DNA of 64,000 nt, taken from assembly GCA_016858145.1 (NCBI GenBank), contig JAEHOE010000053.1, positions 676,350 through 740,349 on the forward strand, read 5' to 3'. A program made the translations under genes and the position numbers. The notes beneath the pieces were generated by a model. The model did not search any database. It worked only from the letters and a program-made list of their open reading frames with translations, and was not told the origin of the DNA. This stretch comes from Edaphochlamys debaryana. Taxonomy: Eukaryota; Chlorophyta; Chlorophyceae; Chlamydomonadales. Numbering within the stretch: the stretch's first letter is position 1; every line of letters starts with the position of its first letter. Positions 12,342 through 24,533 of this stretch are shown here, one piece after another.

Positions 12342-15300
12342 TTAAACCTTCAGCATGCGCTTTCCCACTCCTTCCTTCAGCACCCCCGGCACGCTCTGCG
12401 CGCCACCGCTGCCCCCGTCCTTCGCCGCAACAGGCGGCGGCGAGGACGAAGGCTTGGCCGTCGTCAGGACCCCCGGCAAGCTCTCGCCGGCCTTCGTGGG
12501 AACCGACGGAGGCGGCACGGCTGCCGCCGGCCCCTGCTGAGGGTTGGTGGGGCCCGAGACCGTAGTGAGGGCGGGGCCTGTGGTGGACGCGCTACCCCCC
12601 TGCAGGAGCACCCACCTGCCGCTACCGCTAGCCCCGTCCTTGGCGGTGCGGGCTGCCCTGACGGTGCCGGCGGCGGCGGCCTGACGGACGCCGGTGGTTG
12701 CGGTGGTGGTGGTGGTGGCGGCGGGGCCGACGGTCGCCTCGCCCTGCAGGAGCACCCGCCTGCCGCTGCCGCTGCTGCCGCCGCCGCTAGCCCCGTCCTT
12801 GGCGGTGCGGGCTGCCCTGACGGTGCCGGCGGCGGCGGCCTGACGGACGCCGGTGGTTGCGGTGCTGGTTGTGGTGGCGGCGGGGCCGACAGTCGCCTCG
12901 CCCTGCAGGAGCACCCGCCTGCCGCTGCCGCTGCTGCCGCCGCCGCTAGCCCCGTCCTTGGCGGTGCGGGCTGCCCTGACGGTGCCGGCGGCGGCGGCCT
13001 GACGGACGCCGGTGGTTGCGGTGCTGGTTGTGGTGGCGGCGGGGCCGACAGTCGCCTCGCCCTGCAGGAGCACCCGCCTGCCGCTGCCGCTGCTGCCGCC
13101 GCCGCTAGCCCCGTCCTTGGCGGTGCGGGCTGCCCTGACGGTGCCGGCGGCGGCGGCCTGACGGACGCCAGTGGTTGCGGTGCTGGTTGTGGTGGCGGCG
13201 GGGCCGACGGTTGCATCGCCCTGCAGGAGCACCCGCCTGCCGCTGCCGCCGTCGCCTTCGCCACCGTCGCCGTCGCCGTCGCCACTGCCGCAGTCGCCGC
13301 CGTTGGCCTTAGTCTTGGTCTTGGACTTCGCCATTGCCATGCTGTTACCGCTGGGTGTGGTCTTAGCCTTGGCCTTAGCCGTCGACGTCGACGTCACCGA
13401 ACCGCAACCCTGCAGGCGCCGCCGCCCGCTGCCGCTGCCGCCCGCGCCAGAAGCAAGAGCCTCAGCCGTGCTGTTCTGCGGAGCGGGGCTGGGACTGGCT
13501 CCGCCGCTGCTGCCGCCGCTGCCAGCGCCGTCAGGACCGCTGGCCGTAACGGCGCCGGCGGTTGAAGAGGTGCTGGCGGCGTTGGCGGCGTTGCTGGCAA
13601 GGATGGGCCCAATGGTGGCCTCGGCCTGCAGCAGGGCCCGGCCGCGGCGGCGGCCCGCGGCGCCGCCCTCGAGCGCTTGTTCAAAGACCTTGGTGGCAGC
13701 GGTCTCGTTGGCGGGGGAGGTGGGCGCGGAGACAAAGGGGCCCGAAGTCTCGAGGTTGGTACCCGTACCCGTGCCCGTAACGGTACCGGAACTGCTCTGC
13801 AGGAGCGAGCGGCTGCCACTGCTGAGGCTGTCCATGCCACCGGCGGGGTTGGGCACACTAGGGTTGCCTGCGGGTGCGAGCAAGGACGTGGGTGCGAGGG
13901 GTCAGCGGCGTGTGGTTGCGCTCAGGCACCCTGCGCTGCGGTACCCGGTTCCCGATGGCCTCTAGGGCTGACCGCCGAGCACACGCCCAACCCACTCTGC
14001 GCGCGCAGTCCGCTGCTGCCTCTCAGCACCGCATTGCCCTTATGTGCGCACCCCCATGCCGAACAACGCCCAACGCACCTCTCTGCGATCCTGACCCCAG
14101 CTCCTGCAGTGAGCGGCGCCCCACGCCGCTGGGCCCTGCGCCGCCGCCGGTCCCCTTGCTGCCGCCGGTACCAGAGCTGGCGGTGCCGCCGCCCGCGGGA
14201 CCGGTGCCGCCGCCGCTGGCGGCTTTCCCCACCGACTTGGGCTGCAGAGTGATGCTGACTGTGTTGGTGGCGGCGGTGGTGGCGGCGGGACCAACGGTTG
14301 CCTCGCCCTGCAGGAGCACCCGCCTGCCGCTGCCGACGCCGCCGCTAGCCCCGTCCTTGGCGGTGCGGGCTGCCCTGACGGTGCCTGCGGCGGCGGCCTG
14401 GCGGACGCCGGTGGTCGCGGTGTTGGTTGTGGTAGCGGCGGGGCCGACGGTCCCCTCGCCCTGCAGGAGCGAGCGGCGGCGGCCGTCAACAACGCCCAAG
14501 CCAGCGGACCTTGGCATGGCCGAGAATAGCGCCGCTGCAGTTCCCGTCGGCGCCCGATCCGTACCATCAGCTCTGACGCCAGCGGCGGCAGCTGAGGTGG
14601 CGGAGGCGGAGGCGCCGTTGGGTCGGCCCACGGCGGCGACGTCAGGCAGCGGCGGCCGGTTTGCTGGCGGCGCCGTCGGCAGCCGCAGCTGAACGCCGTC
14701 GGCGGTGCCGGCAGGGCCAGCCCGGGGGGTCACTCGGGTCGTGGAGATCCTGCGAACGGGGAAGCTGCTGGCGGGGCCGCCAGCGGCACCAACGCCGCCG
14801 CCGCCGCCGGCACCGGCCATGCCATTGGTCGTGGCTTGCACGGGGCCCACTGTAGCATCGCCCTGCAGCAGCGTCCGCCTTTCGCCGCCGCCGCCGCCAC
14901 CGCGGTGGGTCTTGGCGGCGCCGGCGGCAGAAGTCGAAGCGACGCGAGCGGTGTTGGCGACGTTGCTGGTGGCGATGGTTCCAACCACCGCCACGCCGCC
15001 GCCGCGCTGAAGCAGCGAGCGGCGGCGGCCGCTGCCGCCACTGGCACCGTCCTTAGCTGTCCTAGCCGCCCGGACGGTGCCGGCGGCGGCGGCCTGACGG
15101 ACGCCGGTGGTTGCGGTGTTGGTTGTGGTGGTGGCGGGACCGACGGTTGCCTCGCCCTGCAGGAGCACCCGCCTGCCGCTGCCGCTGCCGCCCGCGCCAG
15201 AAGCAAGAGCCTCAGCCGTGCTGTTCTGCGGAGCGGGGCTGGGACCGGCGCCGCCGCTGCTGCCGCCGCCGCCAGCGCCGTCAGGACCGTTGGCCGTAAC

Positions 15301-15657
15301 GGCGCCGGCGGTTGAGGATGTGCTGGCGGCGTTGGCGGCGTTGCTGGCAAGGATGGGCCCAATGGTGGCCTCGCCCTGCAGCAAGGTACGGTGGCGGCGG
15401 CGGCCCGCGGCGCCTCCCTCGAGCGCTTGTTCAAAGACCTTGGTGGCAGCGGTCTCGTTGGCGGGGGAGGTGGGCGCGGAGACAAAGGGGCCGGAGGTGT
15501 CGAGAGCCCCTTGGGTCTGCTGCAGCGACCGAGCGCCGGTGCCGGAGCGGGCGCTAGCGGGCGCCAGCGCCGCTGCCGCGAGGCCGCAACAGGCCAGCAG
15601 CAGTGGCAGCGGCAGCGGCGCGCGGCCGAAACGGGCCGCCGCTGGCGCGAGGGCCAT
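12342..15657 (-). CDS. Secreted repetitive protein with tandem RRxLLQ modules
   Basis: Two exons, 15657-14079 and 13867-12342, join in phase (GTGCGT donor, CAG acceptor) to give about 1034 residues. A signal peptide is clear: two Arg, then a Leu/Ala core and an Ala-Ser-Ala end near residue 37. The mature protein is Ala/Gly/Thr/Ser-rich with roughly 14 versions of the motif RRVLLQGEATVGP. Several N-x-T/S sites (for example SPANETA) could be glycosylated. The second exon repeats the first: both contain the block beginning SGPFVSAPTSPANETAATK. Exon 2 also holds 159-bp tandem units, each 53 residues. RRxLLQ-type motifs occur in many extracellular volvocalean proteins, so a cell-wall or matrix role is inferred. 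No enzymatic domain is visible. A non-ATG start in the intron (13883) is not used. Confidence 0.75.
12742..13230. repeat. 159-bp tandem coding repeats (53-residue unit)
   Basis: The anchor CCCTGCAGGAGC recurs at about 12742, 12901, 13060 and 13219, a period of exactly 159 bases. The units are nearly identical, which indicates recent unequal exchange or gene conversion. Each unit encodes one RRVLLQGEATVGP module followed by a Thr/Ala-rich stretch and TVRAARTAKDGASGG. Diverged copies occur in exon 1 of the same gene (about 14270-14470 and 15060-15190). Confidence 0.93.
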
Positions 15658-16204
15658 GGCCTAAGTCGCGAGTCACGAGGCGGCTGGGGAGCAAAGCTGT
15701 TTGCAGCAAGGGAAAGCTCTATTGAATGCTCGAATGTGAGCGAAGGGGAGTGTGGCAACAGGCTCCACGAGCGGGGTTCAGTCCAGGCGCCGCCGCCGCA
15801 GGTTCGTGCGCGCCACTCCCTCGGCCGCCGGACGTGCCGGCAGCCGCTCTCCCCGACCCAGCGCCACGCCACGCCCTCGGCGGCCCCCGACCCCGCCCCT
15901 CACGAGGCCGGCCCGAAAAACGCCCTTCGATGAGCTGCAAGCCAAGGGCCTGGCGCCTCGCTGGTTTAAAGGGGCGGATATCCTGTTTCGTGAGGGGGGG
16001 GGCTGGATGCGGCAGGGGTACCCTTAGGGGATGGGCGGTTCTATGGCCCAGTTACGGGCGGGGTCAAGCCCCAGGCGGTTGATGGTCGCGCTTTGCGCAG
16101 TTCTAGGTCTTGCAGGAGGCAAGGCCCGTGGAGTAGGCCGAACGGCCGCAGCGTCCAGCGCTGTGATTCTTTTGAGGATCCTTCATTGTAAACCCGAGGA
16201 CTGC
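15658..16204. other. Upstream region of the LLQ-repeat gene and 3' flank of the minus-strand mTERF-like gene
   Basis: This 547-base spacer lies between the start of the LLQ-repeat gene (15657) and the stop of the next minus-strand gene (16205). It should contain the LLQ gene's promoter and the neighbour's 3' untranslated region. A TTTAAA word at 15964-15969 is about 310 bases upstream of the LLQ start and is a weak TATA-like candidate. A 91-codon plus-strand frame (15752-16027) is Arg-rich and unsupported. Confidence 0.4.
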
Positions 16205-19200
16205 TTAGCCCTCCCCCAGCTCAGCCTGACTTGCGCTTGGCCTTGGCCTTGCCCCTGCCCCTTCCGGCCGCCCGGCCACTCCCGCCGCTGCCGCTGCCCC
16301 TGGCGCCCCGCTGCCGCCGGCCGCCGCCGCCGCCACGGGGCCTCCCGCAGCAGCCATCATGGCCACCGCCTTGGCCCTCCGCTGCGCCTGCTTGGCCTCA
16401 ATGGCGCTCATGGCCGCGAGCACCTCCTCCTCCGAGAAGACCAGTCCGCCGCCGCTGCTGCCCTGTCCGGCCCGGTCCGGTCCCTGTCCGGTCCGATCCT
16501 CGTCGCCCCGCGCCAGCTGCATCAGCCGCTCTCGATTGTCGCCGACCCATTTTGAGACAGCTTTACGATCATATGCGTGCTCCTGCGTTATGCGAACGCA
16601 AGACGGAGGGCCAGGGCAATTCACGATACAGCGTTGCCTAACAAGCAAGGCAAACTTAAGCCTGCCAGACACGCATGGGCACGCATACGTTTCGAAGCCT
16701 CACCGGCGCGAGTGGGTCCGTGTAGTGCCGAAAGCCCAGCTCCCGGATCTCGGGGCACTCCGTCACCACCCCCACGTCCCCGTGCTCCGCATACACAGGC
16801 CGCAGGCGGTCCCGCAGGGCCACGTCCCTAACACAGGGCACGCGGGCGGCAGGGGCCGGGCGGCCGAGGGTGTGTGAGGATGCAGCGCTTGCGGAGATGC
16901 GGTTCAGTACGTAAGGCTTCTCAGGCAACCGAACACAGCCAGGGAGTGGTGCGGCGGCAAACCGAGCTAGCATTCCGGCACGCACAGTTATAGCTCATGC
17001 TCCAATCACGCTGCCGTCTCGAGCAAGCGCTTCCCCTCCACCACCGCTCTCGGCTGGCGTCGGCGCTCACCCGTTGGATGGGAATGCTAAGCGCAGTGCC
17101 GCCGTGCCGTCATCTCCCACCAGCTCCGCAAGAACTCCGCAGGCTAAGGACGGGTCGTAGCGGCGGGCGCGCAGCAGAGCAGCGGCCTTGGACACAAAGC
17201 CCCACTCCCTCAGCATCTGCAGGTGGACCCAGGGCAGAAGGTGCATCCAAGAGTGTTAGGAAGAGTGTTAGGAAGTATACAAGGAAAGGGGCAAAAGCCT
17301 GGGAGCCAGGGTCGAAGGCAGGGGGGCGGGGTCACGGCAGCTTGGCGGACCACGCTCACGCCCACGCCCTCCCCAGCCGCACCCGCAGCCTCCAGCCCCA
17401 GTCGCCGGCGCCAGCCACCAGCAGGGAGGGCCGCTGGCGGATCATGGCTGCGACCAGAGCGCGGGGGCTGCAGGGAGGGTTAAAGGGGGGAGCGCGACAT
17501 GTGTGAAGACGATCCACATCCAGATCCAGATCCAGAAGCATGCACTTAGCAGCCTCAGAGGGCAGCAACCCATGGTCGGACCCAATGTCATTGATTCTAG
17601 TCAAGCCAGGCAAGCACCTGATACCTGTGCTCTGAGCAGGCAGGTCGGACCCTATGACATCTCTTCTGTACTCCTGAGCCCCAACACACAGCCCCCCCCC
17701 ATGGGCCCAGGCTCACTTGCTCGGCGGCGGCGCGAGCCCGCCCGACAACGCCGCCGCCATCTCTGCCGTACGCTGTCGTACGGTATCGGGTTGCTCGTCC
17801 AGCAGGCGGGGCACCACCGCCGCGACGTCGAGCACGTCTGCCACCGCCACGCCCACTGCCTCAGCCAGCTGCAGGAGCCTGCGGGTGGGCGGGTCAGCCT
17901 GAACAGGGCTGTGGAAACTGCCACTAAGGGCCATGCTACAACTGTGCAAGGGTCCCGGAGGTCTCCGCCCCGACAGGGCGCGGCAAGGGACCCCGGCCGG
18001 CGCCTTCGGGCGGGTTGCCGGCGAGCAGGGCAGCCTATCGACTTGGTCTTCAGCAGCACCCAACCACCACACGAGTAGTGCAGATATGTCCATGCAGCTA
18101 CAATGTTGCAAGGCTGCAAAAGGCTCCCGAAGACCCCAGACCCTGGACTGCCCCGTCCTAGGGCCCTCACCAGCCTCATTTCGCCCTGGCGGCGTGCGCG
18201 ACAAGCGATGCGCAAGCACAATACCGGTGGGGAGCACCGCCCTCTGCACCGCAGTCTGTACACCACAGCCTTGTTCGCAGTCTGTCTCGCGGCACGCACT
18301 CCATGCGCCTCGTGTCCCCACGCACCAGTCCCCACCTGCTGAGGGCCTGCTCTGGCTCCCGCGCCAGAAGCCAGCCCGGCCGCCGCCTCAGCAGTGCCGC
18401 CAGCGCCTTCTGCTCCACCAGCAGACCGGCCAGGGTGCGAGCGCGGGCGGCCGCCTGGCCCGGCCCTGCGGCGGGGGCAGAGGGTGGCCCGGGGCCGAGG
18501 GGGGATGCGGGAGGGTTGTGGATGGGGCAGGGCTGCTTTCCAGAGGCAGAGGGCGGAGGTGTGTTGGGATGGCCGGTGGCAAGCGCCAGTGAGTGCTGCA
18601 GATGCATGGGTACGGCACCATGCTCTTGACCCACCCAGCTGTAGGAGCAGCCGGCGTTCCAGCATGCCGCACCACAGCTTCATCTGCGCGCCTGGGGTGC
18701 TGCACTTCAGCTGGCGGCCGGGAGCGGGGCATGGGGGGAATTGGTTGCGAAGCGGTGGGCACACATACCATGGGCCGAATGCAGCTCCGCGACTTTGTTA
18801 CGGTATCCCTACTCGACCACCCCGGCCTGCTGTCGCGCAATGTACAGCCCAGCTATTCCCATTTGTCCCCTGCAGTCCTACGGGGGCTATGCTCACCGAC
18901 CCCGCAGCCCTATGCACCCGCACACCCCGCCTGCACCCACCGCCTTCCAGACCTCCGCCATGGCCGCCTCTGCCCTCCCCGCCTCCGCCGCCAGACGCGC
19001 CTCCGCCGCCGTCAGCCCCTCCGCTATACCGGCCAGCTCCGCGGCAGAGAAGGCAGCGCCGCCGCCGCCAGGCCCCGGCTTGCCGTCCTTAGCTCCGCTG
19101 CCCCGAAACCCGACCATCTCCAACACGTCCAGGTCGTCACCAGGGCCGCCAACGGGCGGGGCCGCGGCTGGCGCCGACGGCTTTGGCACCCCGGGCGACC

Positions 19201-20836
19201 GCCGCGCCGCCTGCAGCGAGCGTGCGGCCCGGTACGACGTAGCGCGGATTCTGTGGCGATCAGAGACCCACGCTCTCGCGCCGTCGGCTTGGGCTTGGGC
19301 TTGGGCCGGGTCACCGGGAACCGCCCCCTCCTCCCTCTGCTCCTCGTCGCTCCCCGCACCGATGCCCACGTCGGTGTGCGATAAGCCCCCTGCAGGAGGC
19401 TCCCCCTCCCATCTCCCGCTGCTGGCAGCGGCCTCTTCCGCCGGCTGTTGCGGCGGCGGCGGTGGGGCGCCGCCGAGGGCTCCCAGCGGGGCGTACAGCC
19501 CCAGCAGCGGCTGCTTCGGGGGCGCGAAGGGGCCCGCGGGGCCAACTGGTGCGGGCGGCGGCGGTGCGGCGGCGGGGGACGTGGAGGCAGGGGCAGGGGC
19601 AGCGGCGGCGGGGAGGTTGGCGGGGCGGACCGCCGTGCTTCGGTGGGACGCAGGCCTGGCGGCGGTGGCAGCAGAAGCGGCGGCGGCGGTGGCAGCAGCG
19701 ATAGTGGTGGCGGTGTCCTCATCAGCGGCGGCGGCGGAGGCGGCATCCCTGACGGCCGCCTTCCGCCGCCTGTTGACCGGCTCACTGGAGGCAGGGTCCT
19801 GGGAGGATACCGTCGCACCCGCCTGTGCCTCGCCCGCCTCCGCAATGGCGTTGGAAAGCCGCTTCGGCCTGCCCCTGCTGCTACCAACTGCAGCGTCGGA
19901 GGCTGCCGCTGGCTCCTCCGGGCTCGCGAAGACGCCCGGCCCTTGGGGCGAGGCATGGGGATCAGCAGACGCCGACCGGGGCTTCCGCCCGCGCTTGGAG
20001 CTGGGCTTCGGGCCTTCCCCGAATGACTCTGCGGTAGAGGCAGGTCGCGCAGCGGCGGCGGGGGCGTCGGCGGCGGTGGAGGCAGGGGCAGCGTCGGCGT
20101 CGGCAGGGGAGTCTGGGGTCTGGGTGGGGGTGGCCGCCTTGCGTCGGCGGGAGGACTTGGTGGGAGCAGCGCCGGCGTCGGCGGCGGCAGAGGCAGGGGC
20201 AGCGTCAGCGGCGGCGGAGGCGGGGGAGTCGGCGGGGCTGGCCGCCTTGCGTCGGCGGTAGGACTTGGTGGGAGCAGCGCCGGCGTCGGCGGCGGCAGAG
20301 GCGGCGGTGGCGGGTTCCCCATCAGCTGGCGCACTCAAGACAGGGGCCTGGGCTGCTACCGCCGTATCCGTCGCTGCCTCGCGCGCCTCCGCAATCGCGC
20401 TGGGCAGCCGCTTCCGCCTGCCCCTGCTGTTAGCAGCAGCGGGAGAGGCCGCCGCTGGCTGTTCAGCGCTCGCCGACACGCCCGGCCCTTGAGGCAAGAC
20501 GTGGGGATCAGCAGCTGCTGGTTCCGGCTGTGAAGCAGCAGCAGCCGACCGGGGCTTTCGCCCGCGCTTGGCGACGGGCTTCGGGCCTTCGCCCTCCGCC
20601 ACAGCCTCCCCGGGATCAGCGGGTGGGGCATCCTCGTTGCGGCCACCGCGACGAGACGCCGCTGCGACGACCCTTGCCACTTGGCACGGGACTGTTGTAC
20701 ATAAGCCATGTGGGCTGCGTATGAGGCGGGCCGCTGCTCGGCGCGAGCCCGCAGGGCAGAGCCATGCTGAGCACAGTCGCGATGATAGCCCGGCAGCGCA
20801 GCTTGTCTCTGCTCGGTATCTGGGATGCCGTAGCAT
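16205..20836 (-). CDS. Putative organelle-targeted mTERF-like helical-repeat protein with AT-hook-like N-terminal region
   Basis: Eight exons in phase, about 998 residues: 20836-18941, 18710-18635, 18465-18336, 17878-17717, 17467-17383, 17216-17071, 16827-16704, 16582-16205. The N-terminus (MLRHPRYRAETSCAAGL) is basic and Ala-rich like a targeting peptide. Residues of roughly 80-400 are disordered and contain duplicated modules with KRGRKPRS, SRGRRKRLPSAIAEA and SRGRPKRLSNAIAEAG, which resemble AT-hooks and may bind nucleic acid. The C-terminal third has helical repeats of the form L..RRPGWLLAREPEQALSR and MIRQRPSLLVAGAG, similar in spacing to mTERF repeats. The intron after EPEQALSR sits at the same place and phase as in the four plus-strand genes downstream, which marks it as their paralog. 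The C-terminus is uncertain: another frame near 16245 reads as a basic Lys/Ala/Arg tail. Confidence 0.6.
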
Positions 20837-21379
20837 GACTGCGATGATTCTAGACCGTGCTCGCTAGCACATCGCTGCAAATGAGAAGGCCTAGTCGCGG
20901 AGGGCAGGATATCAGCTTCAAACCGCGCTGCACCACCGCATTTCAGCTCGGTTTTGCGTTTACCCTATGCCTGTAGTAACTATGCCAGCGTGCTGGATGT
21001 GCGTAAGCGGCTGAGTTGCGGCAGTTTGGCGCCCGTGGTTTTCGTGACACTCAGACTTGGCGATGTGCGTGACAGGTCGTCGCCTGCAGCTATGAACAAG
21101 GAGGGCATCATTGGTGGGAGGCCGGGAAGGTGGAGCGGCGCGGGGGGGTTGGATCAGGCTTCCTCAAGCGCTCAAGGACGCAGTCTCACCCGCACCGCAG
21201 CCTCATACACTGCTAATTGCGACAAGCCATTGCACCGCTGCACCGCGACTACCGAGACCAAAGCACGATTTAGCACAGCCAGCGCTCATAGGCCACAGCG
21301 ACCAACTTAACCCCGCGGCTCCACTACATTGAGCAGTAGGCCTTGCCGGAGGCGCGCTCTGGGCTCGCGCGTTCCGGCG
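20837..21379. promoter_or_regulatory. Shared upstream region between inverted and plus-strand paralogs
   Basis: The start codons at 20836 (minus) and 21380 (plus) are 543 bases apart and divergent, so both promoters lie here. Base composition is more AT-rich than the coding flanks. I could not pick out a specific promoter element. The interval would be the natural place for co-regulation of the paralog array. Confidence 0.4.
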
Positions 21380-23900
21380 ATGGCGCTCCTTGGGCTGCTC
21401 GGCACGCCCAGGTGCGAGGCGGGCTCTGGCAGCTGCTGCGAGCACCTGAACACAAAAAGGCCTGGATGCTGAGGTCTTGCCGCTTCACACCCTGACCGTG
21501 CCGATCCTCGCAACCATGCCTTGTCCGCGCCTCCACCCCCCTCGCCCGTCCTCCCCAGCAAGCGTCCGCCCTCGCCTGCAGCCTTGGTGTCGGCACAAAC
21601 CAGCCTCCGCGGGCGGCTGCTGCACGCGGCATCGCCCCGTCTCAGCCTTCAGGATACCAGGCGCCAGGCGGCTTCAGCTCCCAGCAGAGCACCCGCCGGG
21701 CAGCAGCCTCGCGACACGGCCAGCCGACCCCAGGCGCTATCCAGTGCCGGTAGCAACTCAGGCGTCCCAGGCGAGCCATCCACCTCATCAGCTGAAGCCA
21801 CCGCCCCCAGCTCCCCAGCGCGTGCTACAAAGCGGCGGGCCCCGCGCAAGGCGAAGCCCCCCGTCGACGGCACGGCCTCTGCCTCCGCCTCACCCTCGCC
21901 AGCGGGGGCCGGTGTGGCAGGCACCGGCGCCTCGGTACCACCAGGCCCCCAGGTCTCCGCAGGCCTAGCCCGCGACCTCAAAGCTATGCACAGCTCTCTC
22001 AAGAGGCTTGCCACCAACGCCGCAGCTCGGGCAACGGCGAAGGGCAAGAAGCGGGCAGCTATCCTGGAAGCGGCGGCGGCAGCGGCAAAGCAGGGCGTCA
22101 GCGCAGAGGAGAAGGCCTCTATGCGGGGCGTGGCTCACCCTCCAGCTCCGGCCTGGCGGGCGATCTGCGAAGTGGCGAAGCTGTCTGCGCCACGCAAGAC
22201 GCCGGATCCGCTCGACGTCGCCCGGGTGCGTGCGCGTCCGCCCTCGCACGGCACCTTTGACGCCTCCCGCCCCTCTCCTCGTCTGTCGCACGTGGGCTCA
22301 CCTCAGACCAACTCCCCCCCAACCAGCCTGCATCTTGGCATACCCACCGGCTGCACCCCGCATTCCTCTTGCCGCTGCGCTCGTCCCTCCCTCGCTCACG
22401 GCGGCCTCCCCTCGTGTCCCCTCCCTCATCCCTGGGCAGAGCTGGTTCCGCTTCAGCAACGAGGACCAGGACTTCCTCGAAGACCTGGACCCGGCCTTCG
22501 CCGCATCTCGTGCCCTGGTCCTGTGCGAGCTGCTGCCGACCAACAGCTCACTCGGCGCCCCCTTGGTACGGACTCAGCCCCTGCTGGCAATGACGGAGGA
22601 GCCCCGGGTCCTCGTCGGCCGGTGCGTGCGCACGCGGGCTGGGATGCGGGAGGATGCACGCAGCTAGCACATCTGCATGGGGGCATGCTGGCGGGTGGTC
22701 AGGGTAACGATAGGCCGGGTACCGGCCTGCACGCAACCCGTAACCGTAACCGTTGACCGTGTGACACGCGCCTGCCCCAGGGTGATGCACATGGCGGACC
22801 GGCTGGGCGTGCCCATGACGCAGCTGGTGGACGGCAGGAGCTTCCTGGGCCGGGGGGTGGCGCTGGTGCCGGCAGCCGATAAACGAGTGCTGACGTGGCT
22901 GGACGAGCTCACGGAGATACTCACCTCGCACCTGCCCGCGGCGAAACGGTGCGCATATGCATTTGCGCTGACGGCAGACGTCCGGATCCGGACGGAGCTG
23001 ACAGTTCCAAGTGGGGGCAGAAAGGGGTTGTGCGGGAAGCCAAGGGATCCTCGACTGCGCTTCGTACTGACTAGCCTTCGGCTGCGGATCCTGCAGGCCT
23101 GGGAAGCTGGCTGCAGCTGTGGTGCTTGCCCATGCCGAGGTCTTCGTGGCTTTCCAAGGGGCCTACACGCGCGAAGCCCTGCAGGAGCGCACGAGGCTCA
23201 TTCAGCAGCTGGTGGCTGCGGGCGACCCCGAGCTTCAGGCGCTGGCGGCGACTGGGTTTGACTGCGAGCGAGTGGGTAACTGTACCAATGCGCCAAGTGC
23301 GCGAGGGCTTCGCACCCTGTTGTGCTCCCCTCTTGCGATCGCCAAGTGCAACGGAGTCCTGCGCGTTGCCTGTTCCTCTCCCGTGGCATCCTAGGAGGCT
23401 TTCAGCTGCTTACAATTCCTGTACCGCCCTCACTCCATGCACACTCATTTCAGCCATGACACGTCCCTGGCCGCAGGCGGGCCGTGCTGTCGGGCTCCTG
23501 CTGCTTACTTCGGTGTTTAACCTAGAGTACCGGCTGTGCCAGTGAGTGCGTTCTGCTTCGGTTCTTCTGGTTTCGCTCAGCCCGGCTGCGGCTGTAGCAC
23601 GGCCCTGCTGGTGAAACTGTCACCTTGAGGGTGCTACAGCCTGGAACCTACCACAGAGCTCCGCACTACATCCTCGCTCACCCCCGGCTGCCCCCGCACG
23701 CCCCCGTCCCCTGCAGGTGCCGTGAGGCCGCCGAGGCCGCACGCGCGCCCGCGGCGCCTCCCCCGAAGCCCTTCACCGCTCAGCAGTGGGCCGCAGTGCA
23801 GGCAGACCGCTTCAAGCTGGAGCAGCGGCTGCGGACGGCGGTGAAGCCGAGCGCGGCGGAGCGGGCAGCGGCGGGGGCGGGGGCGAGCATGGCGCAATGA
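21380..23900 (+). CDS. Tandem paralog A: mTERF-like helical-repeat protein of unassigned family
   Basis: Seven exons in phase, 490 residues: 21380-21411, 21559-22225, 22440-22621, 22781-22948, 23097-23271, 23477-23541, 23717-23900. The tiny first exon encodes MALLGLLGTP and ends in phase 2; the next exon gives a Ser/Arg/Ala-rich stretch like an organelle targeting peptide. Recognisable blocks: KAMHSSLKRLATNAAARATA, PAWRAICEVAKL, LDPAFAASRALVLCELL, LLAMTEEPRVLVGR, VMHMADRLGVPM, KLAAVVLAHAEVFVAFQG and LIQQLVAAGDPELQALAATG. The pattern of short amphipathic helices with conserved Pro resembles mTERF repeats, but I cannot assign the family firmly. Without an RNA or protein partner visible, a role in organelle gene expression is only an inference from the predicted targeting and fold. 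Confidence 0.72.
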
Positions 23901-24533
23901 GGCGGCGGTGGGCAGGGAGTGGAGCGGAGGGTTGCACGGGCCAGGGCCAGGGGTTGGGGACCATGTGTACAGCAGGGAGGGTATACTAGGGAGGGAGGGG
24001 TGGGGAGGGGTGGAAGGGGGGGGAGGGTGCTCGGCATCATCGGCTGAGCACGCGGGACGCAGCTTTGCCTGAGCCAGTAGTGGCCAGGGGAGCCGGACGG
24101 ACGACGAGCGGCACGGCCCTGGGCGGAGGACGGAGTGTGCTGAGGTGCAGGCTTGGACCAGGAGTCACCTGCCCGAGCCTTTGCGAGAATGGTTTGAAGG
24201 GTCAAGCGGTTAGCTCTGGTCGGCTGCTGAAGTTGAGGCGGGGTCGGGCGGGGGTGTCGCGCGGGTTGCAGCGTGCGCCTGCCGGGCTGGCGTGTCCAAC
24301 GGTGTTGCTGGAGGCCGGTTCACACACACGACTCAAACGTTTATTCGTTGTACTCTTCCTGCAACAGGCCACATTAAACAAGGCTGCCCAGCAACGTTCG
24401 CACTGGTTTGCACCATCCATGCTCGCCGCGATGGTTTCAGGCCGAACCGCTGAAGGCGCTCTCGAGCGATAGCTAGTGCATACTGCAGCTCTGCAGCAAC
24501 TCAGCCGAGGGCGACGCACCAAAACCGTCGGCC
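23901..24533. other. Spacer between paralogs A and B
   Basis: It holds the 3' flank of paralog A and, from about 24211, the start of the duplicated block that recurs at 27641. A G-rich stretch lies at 23970-24030. The segment 24264-24471 closely matches 27687-27885, upstream of paralog C, and probably carries the promoter of each copy. No gene is supported. Confidence 0.5.

Noticed and set aside
12742..13230. CRISPR-like array because of regular 159-base spacing
   Set aside because: Units are contiguous, coding and lack unique spacers; they are protein repeats in a eukaryotic gene.
13867..14079. Two separate LLQ-repeat genes, the second beginning at 13883
   Set aside because: The nominal start at 13883 is TTG, and a GTGCGT donor and CAG acceptor join the two frames exactly in phase, so a single gene is simpler.
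15752..16027. 91-codon plus-strand frame followed by TGTAA at about 16187
   Set aside because: Arg/Pro-rich composition looks like translated GC-rich promoter DNA, with no splice or family support; kept only as spacer.
17463..17717. Possible frameshift at the fourth/fifth exon junction of the minus-strand paralog
   Set aside because: Recounting the run of five C on the coding strand restores phase; the junction is regular.
18741..20261. 506-codon plus-strand open frame opposite the minus-strand paralog
   Set aside because: It is the GC-rich antisense shadow of the long first exon, which has a matching gene structure on the minus strand.
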